Source: Actinoplanes sp. TBRC 11911
GTDB lineage: Bacteria; Actinomycetota; Actinomycetes; Mycobacteriales; Micromonosporaceae
Reading direction: 5' to 3'
DNA length: 64,000 nucleotides
Assembly: GCF_012933445.1 (NCBI RefSeq)
Contig: NZ_JABBNC010000002.1
Location: 434,001 to 498,000, forward strand
The position numbers and the translations under genes were made by a program. Every line of letters begins with the position of its first letter. Positions within the stretch are counted from its first letter, which is position 1. This document shows, piece by piece, positions 8,406 to 16,195 of the stretch. The notes beneath the pieces are model-generated. The model saw only the letters and a list, made by a program, of their open reading frames with translations, had not been told where the DNA came from and made no database searches.

Positions 8406-8483
8406 GGGCCGGTGTTACTTCCCACACTCCCGGATTGTGGACCGCCCTGGCTCAGAAGGTTGCTTCGTGAGAGGCTTACCGGC

Positions 8484-8570
8484 ATGACTGCTGCAGTTGA
8501 CCGCCGCTTCGTGGCTCGGCGCCACGTCGACTACGGCCGTGTCCGCAGCGCCATGTGTCCGGCTTACTGA
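8484..8570 (+). CDS. Cysteine-responsive leader peptide upstream of sulfite reductase
   Basis: A 28-codon ORF starting ATG, preceded by a GAGAGG-containing site. The peptide contains RRHVDYGRVRSAMC with a single Cys four codons before the stop. This RRHVD-x2-RV-x-S-x2-C signature is that of small actinobacterial leader peptides found before sulfur genes, where ribosome stalling at Cys codons is thought to couple cysteine supply to expression. A hairpin follows directly after its stop. The gene for sulfite reductase starts 126 bp downstream. Confidence 0.72.
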   Translation: MTAAVDRRFVARRHVDYGRVRSAMCPAY

Positions 8571-8573
8571 CGC

Positions 8574-8598
8574 CGCCCGAATGATGTGAGTTCGGGCG
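8574..8598 (+). promoter_or_regulatory. Hairpin immediately after the leader peptide stop
   Basis: CGCCCGAA / TTCGGGCG, an 8-bp perfect stem with a 9-base loop that starts four bases after the leader stop codon. It has no T run. It could act in a leader-peptide attenuation switch, but alternative pairings were not computed. Confidence 0.5.
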
Positions 8599-8696
8599 CG
8601 CACGACGCGCCGGCCCACTCCTGACACAGATGTCACGAGCCCCCAGGTGGCCGTGAGCGTCGCAGCGCGCTCACGAAAACCCGGAGGACCGCCGAC

Positions 8697-10391
8697 ATGG
8701 CGCCCAGCAGTACCCCCGCAGTCCCCACCGCCCGCCCCCGCAAGGCGCGCGGCGAGGGTCAATGGGCGCTCGGACACCGCGAGCCGTTGAACCCCAACGA
8801 GCGCAGCAAGAAGGACGACAACCCGCTCAACGTCCGGGCGCGCATCGAGAACATCTACGCACACGCCGGTTTCGCCTCGATCGACCCCGCCGACCTGCGC
8901 GGTCGCTTCCGCTGGTGGGGCCTCTACACGCAGCGCAAGGCCGGGATCGACGGCGGGCGCACCGCGGTGCTCGAGCCGGAAGAGCTCGAAGACGAGTACT
9001 TCATGCTCCGGGTCCGCATCGACGGTGGCGCCCTCGATCTCGCCCAGCTCCGGACCATCGCCGGGATCTCGCAGGAGTTCGCCCGCGACAGCGCCGACTT
9101 CACCGACCGGCAGAACATCCAGATGCACTGGATCCGCATCGAGGACATGCCGGAGATCTGGCGCCGCCTCGAGGCCGTCGGCCTGGAGACCACCGAGGCG
9201 TGCGGCGACTGCCCGCGCGTGGTGCTCGGCAGCCCGGTCGCCGGCGTCGCGGTGAACGAGCTGGTCGACCCGACGCCCGCGATCGACGAGATCACCGACC
9301 GGTTCGTCGGCGACCCGCGCTATTCCAATTTGCCGCGCAAGTTCAAGACGTCGATCTCCTGGCTGGTGGACACGCCGTACGAGGTCAACGACGTCTCCTT
9401 CATCGGCGTCGAGCACCCCGAGCACGGTCCGGGCTTCGACCTGTGGGTGGGCGGCGGCCTGTCCACCAATCCGCGTCTCGCCGAGCGCCTGGGCGTGTGG
9501 GTGCCGCTGAACGAGATCCCGGACGTCTGGGAGGGCGTGGTCGGGATCTTCCGCGACTACGGTTACCGCCGGCTGCGCAGCCGGGCCCGCCTGAAGTTCC
9601 TGCTCGCCGACTGGGGCGTCGCACGCTTCCGCGAGGTGCTGGAGAAGGAGTACCTCGGGCGCACGCTGCTCGACGGCCCGGCCCCGGAGCTGCCGGAGAA
9701 GCCGGTCGACCACATCGGCGTGCACAAGCAGTCGGACGGCCGGAACTACGTCGGTGCGGCGCCGATCGTCGGGCGGACCTCGGGCACCCAGCTCGCTCGT
9801 CTCGCGGACCTGGCGGAGCAGCACGGATCGGATCGGGTGCGGCTCACGCCGTACCAGAAGCTCCTGGTCCTTGATGTCGCGGACGATCGGGTCGAATCGC
9901 TGATCACCGGACTGCGCGGGATCGGGCTCGACGCGCGCCCCTCGGCGTGGCGGCGCGGCACGATGGCCTGCACCGGCATCGAGTTCTGCAAGCTCGCGAT
10001 CGTCGAGACGAAGAAGCGCGGCGAGGAACTGGTGGCCCGGCTGGAGGAGCGGCTCGCCGACTTCGACGTCGACATCACCATCAACATCAACGGCTGCCCG
10101 AACGCGTGCGCGCGCACCCAGGTCGCGGACATCGGTCTCAAGGGCCAGCTCGTCATGAACGAGCACGGCGAGCAGGTCGAGGGATTCCAGGTGCACCTTG
10201 GCGGCGGTCTCGGCATGTCGAAGGGCGAGACGGCCGGGTTCGGGCGCAAGCTGCGTGGCCTCAAGGCGACCGCGACCGAGCTGCCCGAGTACGTCGAGAA
10301 GATCGCCCGCAACTACCTCGCCGGCCGGACGTCGTCCGCGGAGAGCTTCGCGCAGTGGGTGGTCCGAGCGGACGAGGAGCTCATCAAGTGA
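8697..10391 (+). CDS. sirA: Ferredoxin-dependent assimilatory sulfite reductase (NirA/SirA type)
   Basis: A 564-residue siroheme and 4Fe-4S reductase converting sulfite to sulfide with six electrons. The repeated NiR/SiR half-domains are visible (DFTDRQNIQMHWI and DRVRLTPYQKLLVLDV). The cluster and siroheme cysteines lie in ACTGIEFCK and NGCPNACAR. A Tyr in RWWGLYTQR and a Cys in ACGDCPR lie where M. tuberculosis NirA has its Tyr-Cys cross-link, which favours sulfite over nitrite. The following zinc ribbon, cysH and chelatase genes confirm the sulfur role. GGAGG precedes ATG 8697. The upstream leader peptide probably controls it. Confidence 0.93.
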   Translation: MAPSSTPAVPTARPRKARGEGQWALGHREPLNPNERSKKDDNPLNVRARIENIYAHAGFASIDPADLRGRFRWWGLYTQRKAGIDGGRTAVLEPEELEDEYFMLRVRIDGGALDLAQLRTIAGISQEFARDSADFTDRQNIQMHWIRIEDMPEIWRRLEAVGLETTEACGDCPRVVLGSPVAGVAVNELVDPTPAIDEITDRFVGDPRYSNLPRKFKTSISWLVDTPYEVNDVSFIGVEHPEHGPGFDLWVGGGLSTNPRLAERLGVWVPLNEIPDVWEGVVGIFRDYGYRRLRSRARLKFLLADWGVARFREVLEKEYLGRTLLDGPAPELPEKPVDHIGVHKQSDGRNYVGAAPIVGRTSGTQLARLADLAEQHGSDRVRLTPYQKLLVLDVADDRVESLITGLRGIGLDARPSAWRRGTMACTGIEFCKLAIVETKKRGEELVARLEERLADFDVDITININGCPNACARTQVADIGLKGQLVMNEHGEQVEGFQVHLGGGLGMSKGETAGFGRKLRGLKATATELPEYVEKIARNYLAGRTSSAESFAQWVVRADEELIK

Positions 10392-10546
10392 GCGACGCCC
10401 GGTCGGCCCCGCTGTACTGCCCCTATTGCGGGGAGGAGGACCTCTACCCCAACGAGGCCTCGCACGGAGCGTGGGAGTGCCACTCCTGCGCACGAGTTTT
10501 CACGGTCAAGTTCAACGGGTTGCTGTCCAAGGGAGTAAACCGATGA
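10388..10546 (+). CDS. Small zinc-ribbon protein between sirA and cysH
   Basis: A 52-residue protein with two CxxC knuckles, CPYC and CHSC, separated by 20 residues, as in a rubredoxin-like zinc ribbon. It starts with GTG overlapping the sirA stop (GTGA) and its own stop overlaps the cysH start (ATGA), so it is translationally coupled on both sides. That placement implies a role in sulfite or sulfate reduction, for example electron transfer, metal delivery or assembly of the reductase. No experimental function is known to me, and zinc rather than iron binding is an inference. Confidence 0.8.
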   Translation: MSDARSAPLYCPYCGEEDLYPNEASHGAWECHSCARVFTVKFNGLLSKGVNR

Positions 10547-11283
10547 CAGTCGTGGACCTGGTAGGTTTTTCGGCCCCCACCGAGCCCGGCCGTCGCACCC
10601 GCGACGAGCTGGAAGCCCTCGCCCGCGACGCCGCCGTCGCCCTGGAAGGCGCCTCCGCCGAAGAGATCGCCAAATGGGCGACCGACACGTTCGGCCCGCG
10701 TTTCTGCGTGACCAGCTCGATGGCCGACGCCGTGGTGGCGCACCTCTTCTCCCGGGTGGCCCCGGGCGTCGACGTGGTCTTCCTCGACACCGGCCTGCAC
10801 TTCCCGGAGACGTTGAAGGTGCGCGACACCGTCGCCGCCACCATGAACGTCAACGTGCGCTCGATCCGGCCGCGGATGACGGTCGGGCAGCAGGACGGCG
10901 AGTATGGGCCGCGGCTGTTCGCCCGCAACCCGGACGAGTGCTGCTTCCTGCGCAAGGTGGAGCCGCTGGAGCGGACCCTGGTGGAGTACGACTCGTGGGC
11001 CACCGGACTGCGCCGTGACGAGTCCCCGACGCGTGCCAACACTCCGGTGGTCGCGTTCGACGCGAAGAAGGGCAAGGTCAAGGTCAACCCGATCGCGGCC
11101 TGGACCCAGGCGGACGTGGACCGCTACATCAGCCGCTGGAACATCCCGGTCAACGAGCTGTTCAAGAAGGGCTACGGGTCGATCGGTTGCTGGCCGTGCA
11201 CCCGTCGCACGAAGGCCGGCGAGGACCCGCGCGCCGGGCGCTGGGCGATGTTCGAGAAGACCGAATGCGGTCTGCACGTCTGA
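10543..11283 (+). CDS. cysH: Adenylylsulfate (APS) reductase
   Basis: A 246-residue reductase that converts APS to sulfite and AMP using thioredoxin. The 4Fe-4S ligands are seen as ECC (CCFLRKVEPL) and GCWPC, which mark an APS rather than a PAPS enzyme. The catalytic Cys lies in the C-terminal ECGLHV. The ATP-pyrophosphatase-like fold is marked by CVTSSMADAVVAHL and VVFLDTGLHFPET. It overlaps the zinc-ribbon gene by 4 bp and belongs to the sirA operon. Gene order sirA-cysH-chelatase equals nirA-cysH-che1 (Rv2391-2393). Confidence 0.95.
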   Translation: MTVVDLVGFSAPTEPGRRTRDELEALARDAAVALEGASAEEIAKWATDTFGPRFCVTSSMADAVVAHLFSRVAPGVDVVFLDTGLHFPETLKVRDTVAATMNVNVRSIRPRMTVGQQDGEYGPRLFARNPDECCFLRKVEPLERTLVEYDSWATGLRRDESPTRANTPVVAFDAKKGKVKVNPIAAWTQADVDRYISRWNIPVNELFKKGYGSIGCWPCTRRTKAGEDPRAGRWAMFEKTECGLHV

Positions 11284-12038
11284 GCGGGCTTTCCCGGCCT
11301 GCCGTGGTGCTGGTGGCACACGGCAGCCGGGACCCGCGCGCGGCGGCGTCGACGGAGGCGCTGGCCCGTGCGGTGCGGCGGGTCCGGCCCGGGTGGGACG
11401 TCCGGGCGGCCTATCTCGATCATGCGGGGCCGCGGCCGCTCGCGGTGCTCGCGTCGCTGCCCGCGGGTACCCGCGCGGTGATCGTGCCGCTGCTGCTGAC
11501 GTCGGCCTACCACGGCCGGGTGGATGTGCCGGCGATTCTTTCGGCCGCGGCCGATCTGCCCATTGACGTACGCCTCGCGCCGGTGCTCGGTCCGGCTACG
11601 CGCGGCGGCGTTTCCCCGTTGCTGATCGACGGTCTCGTGCGTCGGTTGTCGGCGGCGGTGCCCGACGCTCCGCTCCACGGTGTCGTGCTGGCCGCCGCGG
11701 GAACGCGCGATCTTGCGGCGCGGGAGACGATCACGTGGGCGGCGGACGCCCTGAGCGCTCGCCTGAGCCTCCCGTGTGCCGTCGCGTATGCCTCGGGTGC
11801 CCCGCCCCTGCCCGGTGCGGCTGTGGCTTCGCTGAGGGCTTCGGTGGGTGCCGAGCGAATCGCTATAGCGACTTATTTCCTGGCGCCGGGGTATTTGTAC
11901 GACTTGGCCGTCGAGTCGGCTCTGTCGGCGGGGGCGGTGGCCGCCGCGGCCCCGCTGGGCGACACGCCCGAGCTGGCCGAGCTGGTCGCCACCCGCGTAG
12001 ACGCCGTGGCCGCGCCCGCGCTGCCCACCGCCGCCTGA
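11265..12038 (+). CDS. CbiX/SirB-like sirohydrochlorin chelatase
   Basis: A protein of about 257 residues with the chelatase motif LVAHGSRDPRAAAS near the N-terminus and LLTSAYHGRVDVPAIL containing the second active-site His. It would insert iron into sirohydrochlorin to make siroheme, the cofactor of the sulfite reductase encoded upstream. A second half-domain (VVLAAAGTRDL onward) is degenerate, as in two-domain Che1 proteins. The start is uncertain: ATG 11265 overlaps cysH by 19 bp, while GTG codons near 11316 would cut into the first strand. Confidence 0.85.
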   Translation: MRSARLSGLSRPAVVLVAHGSRDPRAAASTEALARAVRRVRPGWDVRAAYLDHAGPRPLAVLASLPAGTRAVIVPLLLTSAYHGRVDVPAILSAAADLPIDVRLAPVLGPATRGGVSPLLIDGLVRRLSAAVPDAPLHGVVLAAAGTRDLAARETITWAADALSARLSLPCAVAYASGAPPLPGAAVASLRASVGAERIAIATYFLAPGYLYDLAVESALSAGAVAAAAPLGDTPELAELVATRVDAVAAPALPTAA

Positions 12039-12334
12039 TCCACGCTGTGCGGCCTTGCGCCCGTCGTTGCCGGCCGTGGCGGCGGGTGGTTGCGGAGCGT
12101 CACTGGCCGGTGGCGGCGACTTCCCCTCCCGAACGGGTGTTTGGGTGTCCACAGCGGAGGGTGAGGGAATGCGGACTAATCGTTTGTGCGCCGGAAGCGC
12201 CGCGCTATTTAGAGATCAATTCGCGAAGTAGCGGAAACACAACGTGATCGTATTAGCGCTCTGCGGATGCTCCCGGATAGTTCGCGCGTGTCGTACCGGA
12301 TCGGCGCGCTCCGTAATCGCCCCGAAACAGCAAG
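12039..12334. other. Intergenic region between chelatase and whiB1 genes
   Basis: About 300 bp between convergent genes. No ORF with coding character or ribosome site was recognised. Part of it is less GC-rich (about 12,170-12,300). A terminator hairpin follows at 12335-12363. Confidence 0.6.
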
Positions 12335-12363
12335 ACGCCCCGGTGCCGATCGGCCCGGGGCGT
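12335..12363 (-). terminator. Terminator hairpin downstream of whiB1
   Basis: ACGCCCCGG / CCGGGGCGT, a 9-bp stem; the loop TGCCGATCGGC can itself pair. It lies 20 bp after the whiB1 stop and is convergent with the end of the sulfur operon. Confidence 0.75.
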
Positions 12364-12382
12364 AAATGCTGTGGGGGTTGGT

Positions 12383-12637
12383 TCAGGCGGTGGGAGCGCC
12401 GACCCGGAGGCCGCCGCGGCGCTTGACGGCACGCCGCTCATCTTCGCTCATCCCGCCCCATACGCCGGCGTCCTGACCGGACTCGAGTGCCCACGAGAGG
12501 CATTCCTCGGTCACGGGGCACCGCCGGCACACGGCCTTGGCCTGCTCGACCTGCAGCAGGGCGGGGCCGGACGTCCCGATCGGGAAGAACAGCTCCGGGT
12601 CCTCGTCGCGGCAGATCGCATCGTGGCGCCAGTCCAT
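12383..12637 (-). CDS. whiB1: WhiB1/WblE-type iron-sulfur regulator
   Basis: An 84-residue Wbl protein starting MDWRHDAICRDEDPELFFP. Cysteines C9, C37, C40 and C46 have exactly the positions of the 4Fe-4S ligands in M. tuberculosis WhiB1, and the length is the same. GVWGGMSEDERRA and a basic KRRGG tail follow. WhiB1 is an essential nitric-oxide-sensitive regulator that binds the primary sigma factor. ATG 12637 is chosen over an open upstream frame to 12805, because homologues start here and a GGAG site lies upstream. It is convergent with pdtaS as in mycobacteria, but separated from it by the sulfur operon. Confidence 0.95.
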   Translation of the reverse strand: MDWRHDAICRDEDPELFFPIGTSGPALLQVEQAKAVCRRCPVTEECLSWALESGQDAGVWGGMSEDERRAVKRRGGLRVGAPTA

Positions 12638-13062
12638 GGCGGCAACACTCCTTGTTTCGGATGGGGTAATGAATTCGGTGCTGGTTTTACCTATGCGTGC
12701 GCGGTGGCGCTGAGCGGGGGCGACCCGTCCACACGCCGGTGCGGCAGCAAGCTTTATTGGTGTGCTGGATGTCGTTCGGCGCTTCCGGATTAGGAACGCG
12801 CACAAGCGGCAACCGGTTACTTCTTATCGCTTGTGAATGCTTTCACGAACTCGTGCGATGTCAAGGGTAGCGGCGGAAGTTTCTCCCCGAGGGTGAGCTG
12901 GGTCACGACCGCTTTGTCCGGTTCTGACGCGCATGTCAGGGCCGGTTGACCAACGCTCCCATCAATGTAGTACGGTCCAGCCCGCTGTGCCGACCTTTTC
13001 GCCGGGTTTCTGTGACTGATCGTGACAGCGTTACCCGTGTGTGAACGGATGACACCTGATCG
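12638..13062. other. Long upstream region of whiB1
   Basis: A 425-bp non-coding stretch between whiB1 and the upstream DAG kinase gene, both on the minus strand. It holds a CRP-like site (12832-12847). It also has a TTGACC/TAGTAC pair at about 12949-12976 that resembles a plus-strand promoter with no gene behind it. A long whiB1 leader is likely. No small ORF could be supported. Confidence 0.6.
12832..12847. promoter_or_regulatory. CRP-type operator upstream of whiB1
   Basis: TGTGAATGCTTTCACG fits TGTGA-N6-TCACA with one mismatch. M. tuberculosis whiB1 is known to be controlled by the cAMP receptor protein Rv3676 through such sites. It lies about 195 bp before the whiB1 start codon, so its effect depends on an unmapped transcription start. 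Confidence 0.55.
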
Positions 13063-14013
13063 TCAACAGATCACACGGAGCGCATGAGGAATCGACACAA
13101 AGTGCACCTTCTGCCGCTCGCCCAGGTAGTCGCCGTCGAGCTGGAACGGCTGCGGGCGGTTCGAGATGACCGTGAACTCGGCTTGGTCGTGCAGATGCAG
13201 CACCTGCTTGCCGTGCGGCTCGCCCTTGCGCCCGGCCAGTTGCGCCGCGGTGCGCGTGGTGCTGGCGACCGCCAGCCGGCGCAGGGCCATGACGTCCAGG
13301 CCGCGGTCGAAGGACGCGGACGGGTTCGGATTGATCGGGCGGTCGCCCAGATAGGTCCACGGCGCGGTGTTCTGCACGATCACGGTGCTCATCTCGGACT
13401 CGGTCGGCTCGCCGGGCCGCTCGATGGACAGCGGCGGCGACTTGCGATCGTCGCCGGTGAGGAACTGGCCGAGGATCGAGCGGAAGTACAGCGCGGGCGT
13501 CGACGTGCGGCCGCGCAGCCGGGCCTGCTCCACCCGGCGCACCACCGCGGCGTCCAGTCCGAGGCCGGCGGCGAAGGTGAAGTATCGGTCGTCGGCGCGG
13601 CCGAGCCCGATCACGCGATGCCGTCCGTCGCGCAGGCCGTCCAGGATGACGCTCACCCCGTCCACCCAGTCGCGGGGGAGGCCGACCGCGCGGGCGAAGA
13701 CGTTCGTCGATCCGCCGGGGACCACGGCGAGCGCCGGGAGGCGCTGCGCGATAGTTCCGGGCAGGCCGGAGAGGACGGCCGGCGTCTTCATGAGGCCGTT
13801 GACCGCCTCATTGACCGTGCCGTCGCCGCCCAGGGTGACCACCACATCGACGCCGCTCTCGGCGGCGGCGCGGGCAAGCGTCGCCGCGTGCCCGCGGCGG
13901 GTTGTGTATTCCACAGTCAGATCGACCGCGCTGCGCAGGGCCCGAACCAGTACGTCGCGGCTGCGCTCGCTGGTGGTGGTGGCTTTTGGATTTACCACCA
14001 GTAACGCTCGCAT
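13063..14013 (-). CDS. Diacylglycerol kinase-type lipid kinase
   Basis: A 316-residue member of the DAG kinase/sphingosine kinase/YegS family. The nucleotide-binding signature TLGGDGTVNEAVNGL is at about residues 60-74, VVPGGSTNVFARAVGL at about 95-110, and the conserved YLGDRPINPNP and LDGDYLGERQ segments lie in the C-terminal half. It would phosphorylate a membrane lipid alcohol; the exact substrate cannot be read from sequence. ATG 14013 (MRALLVVNP) is preferred over GTG 14022 three codons upstream. A homologue (Rv3218) adjoins whiB1 in M. tuberculosis, so this is conserved synteny. Confidence 0.88.
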   Translation of the reverse strand: MRALLVVNPKATTTSERSRDVLVRALRSAVDLTVEYTTRRGHAATLARAAAESGVDVVVTLGGDGTVNEAVNGLMKTPAVLSGLPGTIAQRLPALAVVPGGSTNVFARAVGLPRDWVDGVSVILDGLRDGRHRVIGLGRADDRYFTFAAGLGLDAAVVRRVEQARLRGRTSTPALYFRSILGQFLTGDDRKSPPLSIERPGEPTESEMSTVIVQNTAPWTYLGDRPINPNPSASFDRGLDVMALRRLAVASTTRTAAQLAGRKGEPHGKQVLHLHDQAEFTVISNRPQPFQLDGDYLGERQKVHFVSIPHALRVIC

Positions 14014-14065
14014 GGGCGGCACTGTACCCGGTGAGCGGCCAAAACACTGTCGGTATGGTGCTCAG

Positions 14066-14446
14066 GTGACCGGTGAGAAGACCGACAGCCCCGCGACTCT
14101 GGCGTGGGCCGTCCGCCTGTTGTATCTCGAGACGTTGGGCCTGGTCGCGCTTACCGTGGTGTTGATCGTCGACGCGATCCGCAATCGATCCTCGGTGGGC
14201 GCCGGTCTGGCCGTGATGGCGTTGATCGCCGCCGCGGTGGTGTTTTTCACGGCCCGGGGGCTCGGCCGGCAACAGCGCGGCGCGCGCGGGCCGGGCATCG
14301 TGATCCAGTTGTTCGTGATCGCGTCGGGCGGCTTCCTCATCCAGGTGCACCCGGTGTGGCTGGGCGTCCTGATGATCGTTCTGGGCGCGGCGGTGGGCGC
14401 GCTGCTCGTCGTGCCGCCCACCACGAAGGCTCTGGGGCTGAGTTGA
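14066..14446 (+). CDS. Small integral membrane protein (Rv3217c-like)
   Basis: A 126-residue protein with about four transmembrane helices: LGLVALTVVLIVDAI, AGLAVMALIAAAVVFF, GIVIQLFVIASGGFLI and WLGVLMIVLGAAVGALLVV. It starts with GTG 14066 and is divergent from the DAG kinase gene. Its place matches Rv3217c, next to Rv3218 and whiB1. Function unknown. Confidence 0.78.
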   Translation: MTGEKTDSPATLAWAVRLLYLETLGLVALTVVLIVDAIRNRSSVGAGLAVMALIAAAVVFFTARGLGRQQRGARGPGIVIQLFVIASGGFLIQVHPVWLGVLMIVLGAAVGALLVVPPTTKALGLS

Positions 14447-14503
14447 CAAGACGCACATCGAATTACGGCTCTCTTTCGACGAGCCAGGGCCTACCCTGAT
14501 TGA

Positions 14504-15199
14504 GTGACCGGATCTACGGTGCGACCGCCCGCCTATCAGGTGCTGGCGGACGAGTTGCGGGCCGACATCACTTCGGGACGACTTCAGCCGGGCGAACGCC
14601 TGCCACCCGAGCCTGAGCTGTGCGTCAAGACCGGTGTCAGTCGCAGTACGGTGCGCGAGGCGTTACGCCTGCTCGCCAGCCAGCATCTGATCGTGACGAC
14701 GCGGGGCGTGACCGGGGGCAGCTTCGTCGCGCACCCCGACGCCGAGCAACTGGCCGACGGTCTGGCGACCGGCTTCACGTTGCTGACAAACTCGGCGGAT
14801 GTGGGCCTCGCCGACATGCTCGAGTTACGGCGCGCCCTGGAGATCCCGGCCGCCGGGCTGGCCGCGCAACGGCGCGACGAGGAGCACCTGGCCGAGATGC
14901 GCGCGGCGCTTTTCAACCCGGCCGTCGACGATCTCGACTCGATGATGGCGGCGCACTCGGTGTTCCACTCGGCGGTGGCCAAGGCGACCGGCAACCCGCT
15001 GTTCGAGCTGGTGGTGCGTCCGCTCTACCAAGCCTCGTACGGCGAGGACGTCACCGGCAACCTGCCGCCGGCGTACTGGGAGCGCATCGACGCCGACCAT
15101 CGCCAGCTGATCGAGTGCGTGGCGGCGCGGGACGTCGCGGCGGCCACCCGCGTTGCGGCCGAACACCTCGATTACGTGGCCGAGTCGACCAAGTTCTAG
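14504..15199 (+). CDS. GntR-family (FadR/FCD) transcriptional regulator
   Basis: A 231-residue regulator. The N-terminal winged helix is seen in ADITSGRLQPGERLPPEPEL and GVSRSTVREALRLLAS (about residues 20-62). The C-terminal all-helical FCD domain has ELRRALEIPAAGLAA and metal-type histidines in HSVFHSAVAKATGNP and HRQLIE. FCD regulators usually sense a carboxylic acid and repress a nearby pathway. No obvious target operon adjoins; its 3' end overlaps the convergent anti-sigma gene by 4 bp. Confidence 0.9.
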   Translation: MTGSTVRPPAYQVLADELRADITSGRLQPGERLPPEPELCVKTGVSRSTVREALRLLASQHLIVTTRGVTGGSFVAHPDAEQLADGLATGFTLLTNSADVGLADMLELRRALEIPAAGLAAQRRDEEHLAEMRAALFNPAVDDLDSMMAAHSVFHSAVAKATGNPLFELVVRPLYQASYGEDVTGNLPPAYWERIDADHRQLIECVAARDVAAATRVAAEHLDYVAESTKF

Positions 15200-15618
15200 A
15201 TCTCGGTGCGCCGGGTGAGCAGGCGGATCGTCGCGTGCTGCCCGGTCGCCTCGGCGGAGGCTGAGGTGGTCAGCGCGGTCAGCACCTTCCACGCGAAGGA
15301 GGACTCGGCCGGCAGTCGCGCGCCGCGCACGGTCGCGACGGTGACCTCGACGGTCAACGCGTCCTCGGTGACCGCGAACCGGCACTCCAGCTCGGCGCCG
15401 CGGGTCGCGATGGCGAGCAGCATGGCGCACGCCTCGTCGACCGCGATCCGAAGGTCTTCGATCTCGTCCAGCGCGAAGTGCAGACGCGCGGCGAGCCCGG
15501 CGGTCGCGGTGCGCAGCACGCCCAGGTATCCGCCGTCGGCGGGCACCGTCAGCATGACGACGTCGTCGCCGATCGCCGGATCCGGGTGTGCGTCTGTCAA
15601 CTGAGTCACCGTAGCCAT
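15196..15618 (-). CDS. RsbW-like anti-sigma regulatory protein (GHKL ATPase fold)
   Basis: A 140-residue protein with the RsbW/UsfX pattern. LRTATAGLAARLHFALDEIEDL is followed by RIAVDEACAMLLAIA, which contains the N-box-like stretch for ATP binding, and the fold ends in ATIRLLTRR. Such proteins bind SigF/SigB-type sigma factors and are released by anti-anti-sigma partners. Neither a sigma factor nor an STAS partner gene lies next to it, so the target is unknown. ATG 15618 is preceded by GGGAGG. Confidence 0.8.
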   Translation of the reverse strand: MATVTQLTDAHPDPAIGDDVVMLTVPADGGYLGVLRTATAGLAARLHFALDEIEDLRIAVDEACAMLLAIATRGAELECRFAVTEDALTVEVTVATVRGARLPAESSFAWKVLTALTTSASAEATGQHATIRLLTRRTEI

Positions 15619-15704
15619 CCTCCCACCGCCGGCAGACTCTAGTCGACGGTGGGTAAGCATCGCGGCGACGGCCGGTGGGACCGCCGCCGCGACGGGGCCG
15701 TGAC

Positions 15705-16109
15705 TCAGGCCTTCTTGGTCTCCCAGAAGATCGTGGAGATCTCCTCGATCTTGTCGAGGAGCTGCTGTCCCACGGCCGGGTCCAGGGAACCCTTGGCACC
15801 GGCGGCGCCGGCCAGCTTGGTGGCCTCGTTGAACAGCTGGTGCAGGTTCGGGTACTTCTCGAAGTGCGGCGCCTTGAAGTAGTCGGTCCAGAGCACCCAG
15901 AGGTGGTGCTTCACGAGCTCGGCGCGCTGCTCCTTGATGATGATGGCGCGAGTGCGGAACTCCGGGTCGGTGTTCGCCTGGTACTTCTCCTGAATGGCCT
16001 TGACCGACTCGGCCTCGATCCGGGCCTGTGCCGGGTCGTAGACGCCACACGGTAGATCGCAGTGCGCGCTGACCACGGTGCGCGGCATGAGGAAACGCGG
16101 AAGTCGCAT
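15705..16109 (-). CDS. sodN: Nickel superoxide dismutase precursor
   Basis: A 134-residue precursor. The nickel hook HCDLPCGVYDP begins at His16, so a 15-residue propeptide (ending VVSA) must be removed to expose the N-terminal histidine that ligates nickel with Cys2 and Cys6 of the mature form. The mature chain of 119 residues fits the family. It disproportionates superoxide. It is divergent from the gene for its processing protease sodX, 86 bp away. Nickel-dependent control by Nur is known in Streptomyces, but no site was confirmed here. Confidence 0.96.
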   Translation of the reverse strand: MRLPRFLMPRTVVSAHCDLPCGVYDPAQARIEAESVKAIQEKYQANTDPEFRTRAIIIKEQRAELVKHHLWVLWTDYFKAPHFEKYPNLHQLFNEATKLAGAAGAKGSLDPAVGQQLLDKIEEISTIFWETKKA

Positions 16110-16195
16110 CAGGACTCCTCCATACGAGTTTGCGATGATCCGCGCTTGAATCTACCCCTAACGAGCTGGGCATAACGCGACGGAGGCTGGATGCT

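Noticed and set aside
12949..12976. Plus-strand promoter-like TTGACC/TAGTAC pair
   Set aside because: No plus-strand gene follows before 14066 and the -10 match is weak, so it is not called as a promoter.
13004..13050. Second CRP-like site upstream of whiB1
   Set aside because: TGTGA occurs, but the second half does not fit TCACA at the required spacing.
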